A stretch of 64,000 nt of DNA, from NCBI GenBank assembly GCA_021442155.1, contig CM038222.1:109185121-109249120 (forward strand), written 5' to 3'. This document shows, in pieces, positions 52,540 to 63,660 of the stretch. Origin of the DNA: Cymbidium sinense (taxonomy: Eukaryota > Streptophyta > Magnoliopsida > Asparagales > Orchidaceae). Below the pieces are notes generated by a model. That model had not been told where the DNA came from. It saw only the letters and a program-made list of their open reading frames with translations, and searched no databases. The translations under genes and the position numbers were made by a program. The stretch's first letter is position 1. Every line of letters starts with the position of its first letter.

Positions 52540-55500
52540 TGAGTTCTTTAAAGGAAAGGAGACTATTTTATTAGTATTTCGAGATATTTTGCATGTGTAC
52601 TCTCATGATGATACATGTCGTTATTTTCAAAATTTTAAACTGTAGGGCTTGTCATATGTTTAGTATATCCTATTGTAGAATGTTTGGTGCTGTTTCATGA
52701 AAGATTTGATGAATTCTAGGGCCTGTTTGGATATAATATGTTCATTCGATGATATTACAATTTGTTTGTAGGTTACTTGATGGCTGTTTACTTTAGTTTT
52801 GCATGTGTACTCTCTATACTCTGAGGAGAGTACAACCCATTTTGTCATATTTTTTTAAATATTTTTGACCATGTTTGGATATGATATGTTCAGTACATGG
52901 CTTTAGAAGCAGACTGAAGGCTGATTGGTTAGTTTTTAGGACTATTTTACATTTGTACTCTCTGTACTCTCTTGAGAGTACACCCGATTTTCTCATTTTT
53001 TTCAATTATTAAACCCTATTTGTTGAGAATATGTTTAATAAATTCCATTAGAAATAATTTGGAGACTGATTAATTAGTTTTGGAGGCAGATTTATATGTG
53101 TACTCTCTATACTCTCATGAGAATACAGAGTATTTTCTCATTTTTTTTTAAGTTTATTTAGCCTGTTTGGAGAGAATATATTTATTAGATTTCATTAGAA
53201 GTAATTTGGAGACTGATTAGTTAGTTTTGGAGGCAAATTTGCATGTGTACTCTCTGTACTTTTATGAGAGTACACCCCATTTTCACATATTTATCCAAAT
53301 TTTTTGGCCTGTTTGGAGAGAATATGTTTAATAGATTCCATTAGAAGTAATTTGGAGGCTGATTGGTTAGTTTTTAAGGATATTTTGCATCTATATTCTC
53401 TGTACTCTCATGAGAGTATAACCCATTTTCTCAAAATTTTCTAATATTTTTGGCCTGTTTGGAAAGAATATATTTATTAGATTCCATTAGAAGTAATTTG
53501 GAGGCTGATTAATTGGTTTTAGAGGTAGACTTATATCTGTATTCTTTGTACTCTCTTGAGACTACATAGCATTTTTTCAATTTTTTTGGCCTGTTTGGAG
53601 AGAAATTATTTACTAGATTTCATTAGAAGTAATTTGGAGGCCGATTGGTTGGTTTTAGGGGGAAGATTTGCATGTGTACTATCTGTACTCTCATGAGAGT
53701 ACATACTATTTTTTATTTTTTCTAGTTTATTTGGTCTGTTTGGAGAGAATATGTTTATTGGATTCCATTAGAAGTAATTTGGAGGCTGATTGGTTAGTTT
53801 TAGAGGCAGATTTACATCTGTACTCTCTGTACTCTCTTAAGAGTATATAGCATTTTCTCAATTTTTTTTCTAATTTTTTTGGCTTGTTTGGAGAGAAATT
53901 GATTACTAGATTCCATTAGAAATAATTTGGAGGCTAATTGGTTGGTCTTGGGGGCAGATTTGCATGTGTACTCTCTGTACTCTTATGAGAGTACACCCTA
54001 TTTTCTCATTTTTTTTCTAGTTTATTTGGTATGTTTGGAGAGAATATGTTTATTAGATTTCATTAGAAGTAATTTAGAGGCTGATTGGTTGGTTTTAGAG
54101 ACATATTTGCATATGTACTCTCTTGAGAGTACATAGCATTTTCTCAAATTTTTCCAATTTTTTTGGCCTATTTGGAGAGAAATTATTTACTAGATTCCAT
54201 TAGAAGTATTTTGGAGGCTAATTGGTTAGTTTTGGAGGCAGATTTGTATGTGTACTCTCTGTGCTCTCATGAGAGTACACCTTATTTTCTCATTTTTTTC
54301 CAGTTTATTTGGCTTGTTCGGAGAGAATATGTTTATTAGATTCTATTAGGAGTAATTTGAAGGCTGATTGGTTGGTTTTTGAGGCAGATTTGCATCACTA
54401 CTCTCTGTACTCTCTTGAGAGTACATACCAATTTCAGATTTTTTTTTTCAATTTTTTTGGCCTGTTTGGAGATAAATTGTTTAGTAGGTTCCATTAGAAG
54501 TAATTTGGAGCTCATTAGTTGGTTTTGGAGGCAGATTAATATGTGTACTCTCTATACTCTCATGAGAGTACATATTATTTTCTCAAATTTTTTTTTTCAA
54601 TTTCTTTGGCCTATTTGGAGAGAATATGTTTATTAGATTCTATCAGAAGTAATTTGGAGGCTGATTTATTAGTTTTTAGGGGTGTTTTGCATATGTACTC
54701 TCTATACTCTCATGAGAGTACATAGTATTTTCTCATTTTTTCTAAATTTCTTTGGCCTGTTTGTAGAGAATATATTTATTACATTCCATTAGAAGAAATT
54801 TAGAGGCTGATTGGTTGGTTTTGGAGGCAAATTGATATGTGTACTCTCTGTACTCTCATGAGAGTATAAATTATTTCTCAAATTTTTAATTTTCTTTGGC
54901 CTGTTTGGAGAGAATATGCTTATTAGATTTCATTAAAAATAATTTAGAGACTGATTGGTTGGTTTTAGAGGCAGATTTGCATGTGTATTCTATGTACTCT
55001 CATGAGAGTACATGACATTTTATCATTTTTTCCAATTTTTTGGGCCTATTTAGAGAGAAATTGTTTAGTAGATTCCATTAGAAGCAATTTGAAGACTGAT
55101 TGGTTGGTTTTGGAGGCAGATTGACATGTGTACTCTCTGTACTCTCATGAGAGTACATACTATATTTTTATTTTTTTTAATTTCTTTGATCTGTTTGGAG
55201 AGAATATATTTATTAAATTATATTAGAAGCAATTTGGAGGTTGATTGGTTAGTTTTTAGGAGTGTTTTGCATCTGTACTCTCATGAGAGAATATGTTTTG
55301 TAATTTCTCATTTTTTAATTTCTCATTTTTTTCAAGTTTCTTTGGCCTATTTGGAGAGAATATGTTTATTACATTCCATTAGAAATAATTTGGAGGCTAA
55401 TTGGTTGATTTTAGAGGCAGATTGACATGTGTACTCTCTGTACTCTCATGAGAGTATAAACTATTTTCTCATTTTTTTCTCATTTTCTTTGGCCTGTTTG

Positions 55501-56800
55501 GAGAGAATATATTTATTATATTCTATTAGAAGTAATTTGGAAGATGATTGGTTGGTTTTAGAGATAGATTTTCATGTGTACTCTTTGTACTCTCATGAGA
55601 GTACATACTATTTTCTCTTTTTTTTCTAGATTTTTTGGCCTGTTTGGAGAGAATATTTTTAATAGATTCTATTAAAAGTAATTTGGAGGTTGATTGATTA
55701 GTTTTTAAGGCAGATTTACATGTGTACTCTCATGAGAGTATAGACTATTTTCTCTTTTTTTCTAGATTTTTTGATCTGTTTAGAGAGAATATATTTAATA
55801 GATTCTATTAGAAGCAATTTTGAGGGTGATTGGTTGGTTTTTAAGACAGATTTATATGTGTACTCTCTATACTCTCATGAGAGTACAGAGCATTTTCTCA
55901 TATTTTTTTCAATTGTTTTGGCTTGTTTGGAGATAATATGTTTACTATATTCCATTAGAAGCAATTTAGAGGCTAATTGGTTGATTTTGGAGGCAGATTT
56001 CCATGTGTACTCTCTATACTCTCATGAGAGTACATACCATTTTCTCTCTTTTTTAGATTTTTTGGCCTATTTCGAGAAAATAGGTTCATTACATTCCATT
56101 AGAAGCAACTTGGAGGCTGATTGGTTGGTTTTGGAGGCAGATTTGTATGTGTACTCTCACGGCCTCAGAGAGAAATTATTTAGTAGATTCTATTAGAAGT
56201 AATTTAGAGGCTGATTGGTTGGTTTTGGAGGCAGATTGATATGCATACTCTATGTATTCTCATGAGAGTACATACTATTTTCTCATTTTTTTCAGTTTCT
56301 TTGGCCTATTTGGAGAGAATATGTTTATTAGATTTCATTAGAAGTAATTTGGAGGCTGATTGGTAGCTTTTTTTTGAGTAGTTTGGCATGTGTACTCTCT
56401 GCACTCTAATGAGAGTACAGATAATTTTTCTCATTTTGTTTCATTTTTAAAGCCTATTTGAAAAAGATATGTTTATTACATACCATTTGAAGCAATTTGG
56501 AGGCTGATGTGTAGTTTTTTTGAGCAGATTTGCGAGTATACTCTCTGTATTCTCTTGAGAGTACCGACCATTTTCACATTTTTTCCAAATTTTTTAGCAT
56601 ACTTAGAGAAAATATGTTGAATACATAGCAGTTGAAGAAATTTGAAGGCTGATGGGTCAGTTTTTTTAAGCAGTTTGGCATGTGTACTCTTTGTACTCTC
56701 GTGAGAGTACAGACTATTATCTCATTTTTTAGCTATTACTCCCTCGTTTATTTGGCTATTTTGCTTGTGTACTCTCTCGGCCTCCATTGTGTTGATAATG
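52540..56800 (+). repeat. Upstream palindromic tandem array, ~30 units of ~145 bp
   Basis: The palindrome sites start near 52803, 52954, 53098, 53246, 53391, 53536, 53675, 53818, 53966, 54113, 54250 and so on to 56681, at steps of 137-151 bp. Each unit reads in order TTTGGCCTGTTTGGAGAGAA, TATGTTTATTAGATTCCATT, AGAAGTAATTTGGAGGCTGA, TTGGTTGGTTTTGGAGGCAG and ATTTGCATGTG, then the site GTACTCTCTGTACTCTC and its inverse arm GAGAGTACA, then CATTTTCTCATTTTTTTC. Units vary by roughly 10-20 percent. The first units (52590, 52803) are the most diverged. Confidence 0.95.
56148..56180 (+). repeat. Hairpin-edge deletion unit in the upstream array
   Basis: TGTACTCTCACGGCCTCAGA joins the left arm of the palindrome straight to the GGCCTG...GAGAGAA start of the next unit, so the right arm and the T-rich spacer are lost. 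A like junction (GTACTCTCTCGGCCTCC) ends the array at 56764-56785. Confidence 0.75.
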
Positions 56801-58059
56801 TTCTCATTAATTGACTTTTTATTTTGAAGTTTAACATGCCTGGGAAAAGGATAACTTTCAGATGCAGACCTACCACCATTAGAGCAGTGTTCGATAATAT
56901 TTCAGCACATTTTACTGATGAAGTTATTGATATTTTAAGGAGACTTCATTTGCATTAATTTATTAGACTGCATAGAATTCAATAAGACTCAGTTGCCATC
57001 ACTTCAATCATGTCTTGCTAGGATATAGAGAAGCAAGCATTCTTTTTTGGTGGACAATACATTCCTTTCACCCCCAATGAAGTTGCATTAATTACAGGGA
57101 TGCCAAACAGAGGGGAGAAGGTTATATGGCATAAATCCCCACTTTCGATGTTCGGTTCAGTGGATTTTAAGAATTAACTTGAGAATTTGGATCACTGGTT
57201 GACTGCGGCACAATTTATGCAGTTGCATATATGTTTTTTACTTTCAAATCTTTTTTTATATATCACAACTACAGACTAACATCGGAATTGATTTCCTATG
57301 CCGCCGACATAGACAAATTTGTTGAGTACAATTGGGTAGAGGCCATTTGGGCCTTTTTGGTTTCACAATTTGATAGTATTACATCAAAGATTCTGACACA
57401 GAAGGCACCAGGATACATGAGTGGCTTCATCACTCTTCTAATGGTACATTCTACATCTTTAGATTTATATTATTTGATGCATTGAAGTTAACTTATATAA
57501 ATATTCATTGCAGATTTGGGTGGCAGAGCACATATGCATCATAAGGCCGCCCTTCCCTTCTGCAAATCCATGCATGTTACGATGACCAATAATAAAGTTT
57601 GTAGATGACTCCTTCACTGGTTTGGGAGGACACCACGTGACACAAAATAATTTCACTTAATTTATATTATAATGTATTTATTCATATTGTAAATCATCAT
57701 ATTTTTTATTGGTGTAACATAGGTCTACCTTTCATTTGAGGGCATATCAGAAGAGGAGACCTGACTCTTTGAAATATTGTCCCTGGACAACCCATGTCGA
57801 GCCGATGGCATTCCAAGTCCAAGGAGTGCACTAATCTCCATATGTTTCTCCTCTATATTCTCCCCCTTCTAATGCATCTAGCCTGTCCTCTGCTAGTACT
57901 CATTTAAAAAGTATTATGGTAGAGAGGATACTTGCAGGTTTTAGGGCCCCGAGAGAGAGCATCATCTTTTGAAGCATCAATAATAGAAAGAATTAATGGA
58001 ATTAATTTGCGGGTAGCTGCTATTGAGGTGGTGGTTGCTGGGCAGCAGGGTCCTAAGCA

Positions 58060-58420
58060 TTCCTAGCATGGTGGAAGCTCCTGTGGAGGTAGCCACAGGG
58101 GAATCTCTTGAGGAGGCTGTCACGGGGGAAGCACCTATGGAGGATACCATAGGGGAAGCTTTTATGGAGGTTACCACAGGGGCTTCCCCTGTGGAGACTT
58201 CCACTAGGGAAGCCTCTGTGGGAGAGGCTATCACAGGGGAGGCTCTTGTGGAGGCTACCACAGGGGCTTCTCCTGTGGATACTTCCATTGGGGAAGCCCC
58301 TGTGAGAGAGGCTACCATAGAGGAAGCTCTTGTGAAGGCTACCAGAGGGGCTTCCTTTGTGGAGACTCCCACTGGGGAAGCCCCTGTGGAGGCCACCATA
58401 GGGTAAGCTCTTGTGGAGGC
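58060..58420 (+). repeat. In-gene minisatellite coding for about 12 units like EAPVEATTG
   Basis: 27-30 bp units on words GGGGAAGCTCCTGTGGAGG and CTACCACAGGGGCTTCCCCT. On + they read as EAPVEVATG, ASPVETSTR, EALVEATTG and similar. The frame 58023-58406 is open throughout, whereas nearby frames are broken, so stop-free reading here comes from the repeat. The opposite strand is also open (58525-57977), for the same reason. Confidence 0.85.
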
Positions 58421-59272
58421 TTCAACTGCACATGAAGATGCTGTGCAGCCTTTACTCGGCAACATTGAGCATGGCGTGAAGACTCGATAGATGAGGAAGA
58501 GGAAAGCTATATCTTCCCCCTTCACACAAACTTACAGGAAGTCACGGTGCAGAATAACTCCTGTGGTAGCCTCCACATAGGATGAGCAAACAACATAAGA
58601 GGTATTACTTTACTTTCTTTTTAGTTTAACCTAATAGTAGCTGATTTCACTAAACTTTTATATAGGTTAGCAAAGATGCTCCAAATATAGTGGATGAACC
58701 ATTGATTACTATTGTGGTGGTTGAGGAGCATCAGATAGAGGTATGCATCATCTCAGCAGAGTAAGCCTTAATTCATAGTGAATCTAGTTCTTCATCACTA
58801 ATTTCCTTGTAGCTAGCTGAGGCACATCATATTATGGACTTCTCATCAAGAGATGTCCTACCCAAGCCAATGCTGTAGCTCATTGACACCTCGTGCTCTC
58901 GATTCAAGGAGAAGTAAGTCATTTTTCATTCAACTCCTTTTGTATACATAAAATCACCTATTCATTTAATTAGTCTCACATTCTCATATTTCTCACATGT
59001 AGGGGTGATAGTGTATTCATAATTGGGAATATCATCATTGCGCGAGGCCAGATTGACGACCTGCTAACAGATTAGTATCTGTCAAATGCACACGTCGATG
59101 CCTTCGCCTTTTTACTGGCTAAGAAGTACTCGATATGTCATAGGCTATATGTATCCTATTTGTATATTTCATGCCTGCATTGGGTAAGTTACACCATAAA
59201 ACTTTGGATAATACGATCCATTCCTAGTTTAGATAGTTAGAAGCCACTAATTATAAACTTTCTCTTCACTTC

Positions 59273-59488
59273 ATGCAGAGTTATGCTAAATATGGCCTAC
59301 AAAAGGAAAATAAAATGTTCATCCAGCATATCACTGTAGATAGTATTTCAAGGGCTGAGTTACTCTTACTTCTAGTTATAAATAATCAACATTGGACACT
59401 CCTGGCCGGGCATACCAAGCAAGGGGCTTGGTATTGTTATGATTCATTACAAACCCAACTCATAAGGCTATTCTTCGTGAGATTGTAA
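59273..59488 (+). pseudogene. Ulp1 domain, His/Asp exon
   Basis: Exon after TTCATGCAG (about 59279). It carries the catalytic His (59390-59392) and Asp (59441-59443) of the C48 fold in HWTLLAGH and YCYDSLQ. It is open over about 70 codons. A donor near 59485 is not ideal. Confidence 0.8.
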
Positions 59489-59563
59489 GAATTGTTCTCA
59501 TTTTGATTTGCCTAAAGTGCTTATTTTGTGCCTAAATATTAACTATATTTCTTACTATTTAGA

Positions 59564-59820
59564 TCAAATTACTTGTCGAAGATGCTGGCCAGTCTTTCCA
59601 GAGTGATCTCACATAATGGCCAATCAAAGTGATGAGTGGGCTACCACTACAGAAAAATAGTGTCGACTGTGGGATGTTTATCTGCAAATACAAGGCAACA
59701 GCAATCAGCAAACCTCCAGTGGACTGGGCTGACCACCAGGATTGGCCAAAGATGATGAATTACTTCAAGGCTGAGTTCTCTTACGCTATTTTCTATTTGG
59801 TAATGAAAAAACTGATGTGA
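59564..59820 (+). pseudogene. Ulp1 domain, Cys exon and C-terminus
   Basis: After TACTATTTAG. IKLLVEDAGQSFQSDLT is followed by a stop, then MSGLPLQKNSVDCGMFICKY with the nucleophile Cys at 59665-59667. Then come VDWADHQDWPKMMNYFKAEF and TGA at 59818-59820. Confidence 0.85.
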
Positions 59821-59924
59821 CAAATGTTGAATTAAGGTTTGATATGTTGGTAATAAATTGCTTTAGAAATGTATCTGTCTGGTGTGTTTATGGATGCCAT
59901 TAAAAGCTATTATTTCTGCTTTTA

Positions 59925-62900
59925 AACCCTTTCTGGAGATAACATATCTAGTAGATGCCATGTTTAGTAGATAACATGTGTGGAGCTTTAGGAACTCTTT
60001 TTCATCTATTTCTTTAGCCTCTTTAACCTGCTTGGATATAATATATTCAATTGATGGCCTTATAAGTAGTTTGTAGGTTACTTGAAGCTTGTTGGTTTGG
60101 ATTTACATGTGTACTCTCTATACTCTCATGAGAGTACAGAGCATTTTCTCATTTATGTCCACATTTTTTGAGCTGAATTTTTACTTTTTTGAGCCATTTT
60201 GCATATGTACTCTTTGTACTCTCATGAGAGCATATACCATTTCCCCATTGTTTTCTAGCTTTTTTGGCCTATTTAGAGAGAATATCTTTAATAGATTCCA
60301 TTACAGTTTGTTTGGAGGCTGAATATTAGCTTTTTTGAGCAATTCTATAGGTGTACTCTCTGTACTCTCGTGAGAGTACAAACTATTTTCTTAATTTTTT
60401 TTACTTTTTTTGTTTTTTTTGGATAGAATATGTTTATTACATACCATTTGAATCAATTTGGAGGTTGATGTGTACCTTTTTTGAGCTGTTTTGTATGTGT
60501 ACTCTCTATACACTCATGAGAGTACATATTATTTCTCTAATTTTTTTCTAGATTTTCTGGCCTATTTAGAGAGAATATCTTCAATAGATTCTATTACAGT
60601 TTGTTTGGAGCCTAAATGTTTATTTTTTTTTGAGTAGTTTTGTAGGTGTACTCTCTGTACTCTCCTAAGAGTATAGGCTATTATCTCAATTTTTCACTTT
60701 TTCTGGCCTGTTTGGAGAGAATATTTTATTACATACCATTTGAAGCACTTTGGAGGTTGAGGGGTACCTTTGTTATTTTGCATCTATACTCTCTATACTC
60801 TCATGAGAGTACATACCATTTTCTCAATTTTTTCCAACCTTTTTGGCTTGTTTAGAGAGAATATCTTTAATAGATTCCCTTACAGTTTGTTTGGAGCCTG
60901 AATATTAGCTTTTTTGAGTAGTTTTGTACTCTCTGTACTCTCGTGAGGGTATAAACTATTTCCTCAATTTTTTTTTTCACTTTTTCTGGCCTGTTTGAAG
61001 AGAATATGTTTATTACATACCATTTGAAGAAATTTGGAGGCTGATGGATAGCTTTTTTGAGTTATTTTGTATCTGCACTCTCTATACTCTCATGGGAGTA
61101 CAGATTATTTCCCCAATTTTTTCAAATTTTTTGGCCTATTTAGAGAGAATATCTTTAATAGATTCCCTTATAGTTTGTTTGGAGCCTGAATGTTAGCTTT
61201 TTTGAGCAGTTTTGCAGGTATACTCTTTGTACTCTCCTGAGAGTACAGACTATTTCCTCAAATTTTTTTAATTTTTCTGGCATGTTTGGAGATAATGTGT
61301 ATATTACATACCATTTGAAGCAATTTGTAGGCTGATGGGTAGCTTTGTTGAGCTATTTTGTATCTGTACTCTCTGTACTCTCATGACAGTACAGATTATT
61401 TCTATAATTTTTTCCAGATTTTTTGGCCTATTTAGAGAGAATATCTTTAATAGATTCCCTTACAATTTATTTGGAGCCTGAATGTTAGCTTTTTTGATCA
61501 ATTTTGCAGGTGTACTCTCAGTACTCTCCTGAGAGTATAGACTATTTCCTCAATTTTTTTTTAGTTTTTCTGGCTTGTTTGGAGAGAATATGTTTTTACA
61601 TACCATTTGAAGCAATTTGGAGGCTGATGGGTTATTTTTTGAGCTATTTTACATCTGTACTCTTTGTACTCTCATGAGAGTACATATTATTTTCTCAATA
61701 TTTTCCAAATTTTTTGGCCTGTTTAGAGAGAATATCTTTAATAGATTCCATTATAGTTTGTTTGGAGCCTGAATGTTAACTTTTTTAAGCAATTTTGTAG
61801 GTGTACTCTCTATACACTCCTAAGAGTACAGATTGTTACCTCAATTTTTTTCACTTTCTCTGGCATGTTTGGAGAGAATATGTTTATTACAAATCATTTG
61901 ATGCAATTTGGAGGCTGAGAGGTAGCTTTTTTTGAGCTATTTTGTATCTGTACTCTCTGTACTCTCATGAGAGTACATATTATTTCCCCAAAATTTTCCA
62001 TATTTTTTGGCCTGTTTAGAGAGGATATCTTTAATAGATTCCATTACAGTTTATTTAGAGCTTGAATGTTAGTTTTTTTGAGCAGTTCTGTAGGTGTACT
62101 TTCTGTACTCTCTTGAGAGTGCAGATTGTTACCTCAATTTTTTTTCACTTTTTCTAGCTTGTTTGGAGAGAATATATTTATTACATACCATTTGAAGTAA
62201 TTTGGAGGTTGATGGGTAGCTTTTTTGAGTTGTTTTGCATATGTACTCTTTATACTCTCATGAGAATATATATTATTTCCCCAATTTTTCTATATTTTTT
62301 GGCTTGTTTAGAGAGGATATCTTTAATATATTCCATTACAATTTGTTTGGAGTTTGAATGTTAGTTTTTTTTGAGCAGTTTTGCAGGTGTACTCTCTGTA
62401 CTTTCTTGAGAGTACAGAATGTTACCTCAATTTTCTTCACTTTTTCTGGCTTGTTTGGAGAGAATATATTTATTACATGCCATTTGAAGCAATCTGGAGG
62501 TTGATGGGTAGCTTTTTTGAGCTATTTTACATCTGTACTCTCTGTACTCTCATGAGAGTACATATTATTTTTCCAATTTTTTCATGTTTTTTGGCCTGTT
62601 TAGAGAGGATATCTTTAATAGATTCCATTACAGTTTGTTTGGAGCTTGAATGTTAGTTTTTTGAGCAGTTCTATAGGTGTACTCTCTGTACTCTCCTGAT
62701 AGTACAAACTATTACCTCAATTTTTTTTTCACTTTTTCTGGCTTGTTTGGAGAGAATATGTTTATTACATATCATTTGAAGTAATTTGGAGGCTAATGGG
62801 TAGCTTTTTTGAGCTATTTTGCATCTGTACTATTTGTAGTCTCATGAGAGTACAAATTATTTCCCTAATTTTTTCTAGCTTTTTTGGTCTGTTTGGAAAT

Positions 62901-63030
62901 AATAAGTTTAATAGATTCTATTACAGGTTATTTGGAGCCTGAATATTAGCCTTTTTGAGCAGTTTTGCAGGTGTACTCTCTGTACTCTCGTGAGAGTACA
63001 GACTATTTTCTCTTTTTTTCCCAGATTTTC
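59925..63030 (+). repeat. Downstream palindromic tandem array with a two-unit higher-order period
   Basis: About 21 palindrome sites from 60108 to 62970. From about 60300 two unit types alternate. Type A has TTACAGTTTGTTTGGAGCCT, GAATGTTAGCTTTTTTGAGC and GCAGGTGTACTCTC. Type B has ACATACCATTTGAAGCAATT, TGGAGGCTGATGGGTAGC and GAGCTATTTTGCATCTGTACTCTC. A-type marks recur at about 60301, 60594, 60880, 61169, 61461, 61751, 62044, 62335, 62625 and 62916, that is every 284-293 bp, giving ten dimers. Confidence 0.95.
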
Positions 63031-63660
63031 TCATTTTCTATTTTATTTGACACAGATTGTAATTTGAAATAAAATAAATTTTAGATACTACAACTATATT
63101 TGAAGTTTCAATAAATAATACATAAATTATCTGTATAAAATAATAATATATAGCACTGATCGAAGGTAGAATAGTTATTTTTACAAAAATTTTATTAAAA
63201 ATATTTTGAGTATTTACAAAACTATGCTTTGTTTGTAAAAATAGCAATAAATGATATAGTAAAGATAAACTAATTAATTGTATTTTTAAATATAAAATAT
63301 CAAATTTAAGATGAAAATATTTAAACGTAATTGTGGATACATTTTTTGGGCTTTATAAAATACGAGTGTGATAAGAGCAGTACCATTTAGTCAAAATAGT
63401 TCGGATCCAAACTTACAATCATTCCAATCATGTCTTATAAATATCGTGCGTGTTAAGTGCAATTCCATTTACTCCTACTAATTCGAATGAGAGCAGAAAA
63501 CCATGCTTTATTTTATTTTTGTTTTCAATTTTTATATTTTAACAGAAAAATAGTTTAAGAGCATTACTATATACTGAATCTCAATGTTACACTCCAATAT
63601 ATTTTTATATTTTATTAAATATTATTTATTATTTTGCTCAGAGAGCTAACATTAAATTGA
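63031..63660. other. AT-rich break between palindromic arrays
   Basis: No palindrome units and no gene. Possible insertion into the array or a separate segment; no flanking duplication was noticed. Confidence 0.5.

Larger units (their letters stand above)
56836..59820 (+). pseudogene. DUF1985 - acidic repeat - Ulp1 (C48) protease transposon gene, decayed
   Basis: ATG at 56836 starts MPGKRITFRCRPTTIRAVFD. The same frame, with four stops (56956-57180), continues through FFFGGQYIPFTPNEVALITG, the signature of DUF1985-like transposon proteins. After a frameshift near 57250 it reads ISYAADIDKFVEYNWVEAIW and GYMSGFITLLM. A GT-AG intron (57444-57513) leads to IWVAEHICIIRPPFPS. A Glu/Ala/Thr/Gly repeat lies at 58060-58420 and a basic KRKAISSPFTQTYRKSRCR at about 58495-58550. 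Then come FIIGNIIIARGQIDDLL (59015-59070) and the Ulp1 core: His in NNQHWTLLAGH (59390), Asp in YCYDSL (59441) and Cys in SVDCGMFICKY (59665). The triad is kept although the gene is broken. Ulp1 proteases cut SUMO; what the transposon copies cut is unknown. Confidence 0.85.

Noticed and set aside
53668..56196. Open + frames across the palindromic array reading as repeats like SLYSHESTYYFL ... LERICLLDSIRSNLEADWLVLEAD.
   Set aside because: Unit lengths vary (137-151 bp, often not multiples of three), frames break every few units by stops and shifts, and no start, splice or family supports a protein. The apparent repeat protein is a reading of the satellite.
52540..56800. Regular palindromic repeats as a CRISPR array.
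   Set aside because: The whole 145 bp unit is repeated, not a short repeat with unique spacers, and the setting is a plant nuclear genome.
57977..58525. A 182-codon - frame with TGASPVEAS-like repeats.
   Set aside because: Antisense reading of the in-gene minisatellite; the + strand lies between the DUF1985-like and Ulp1 exons and is the real direction.
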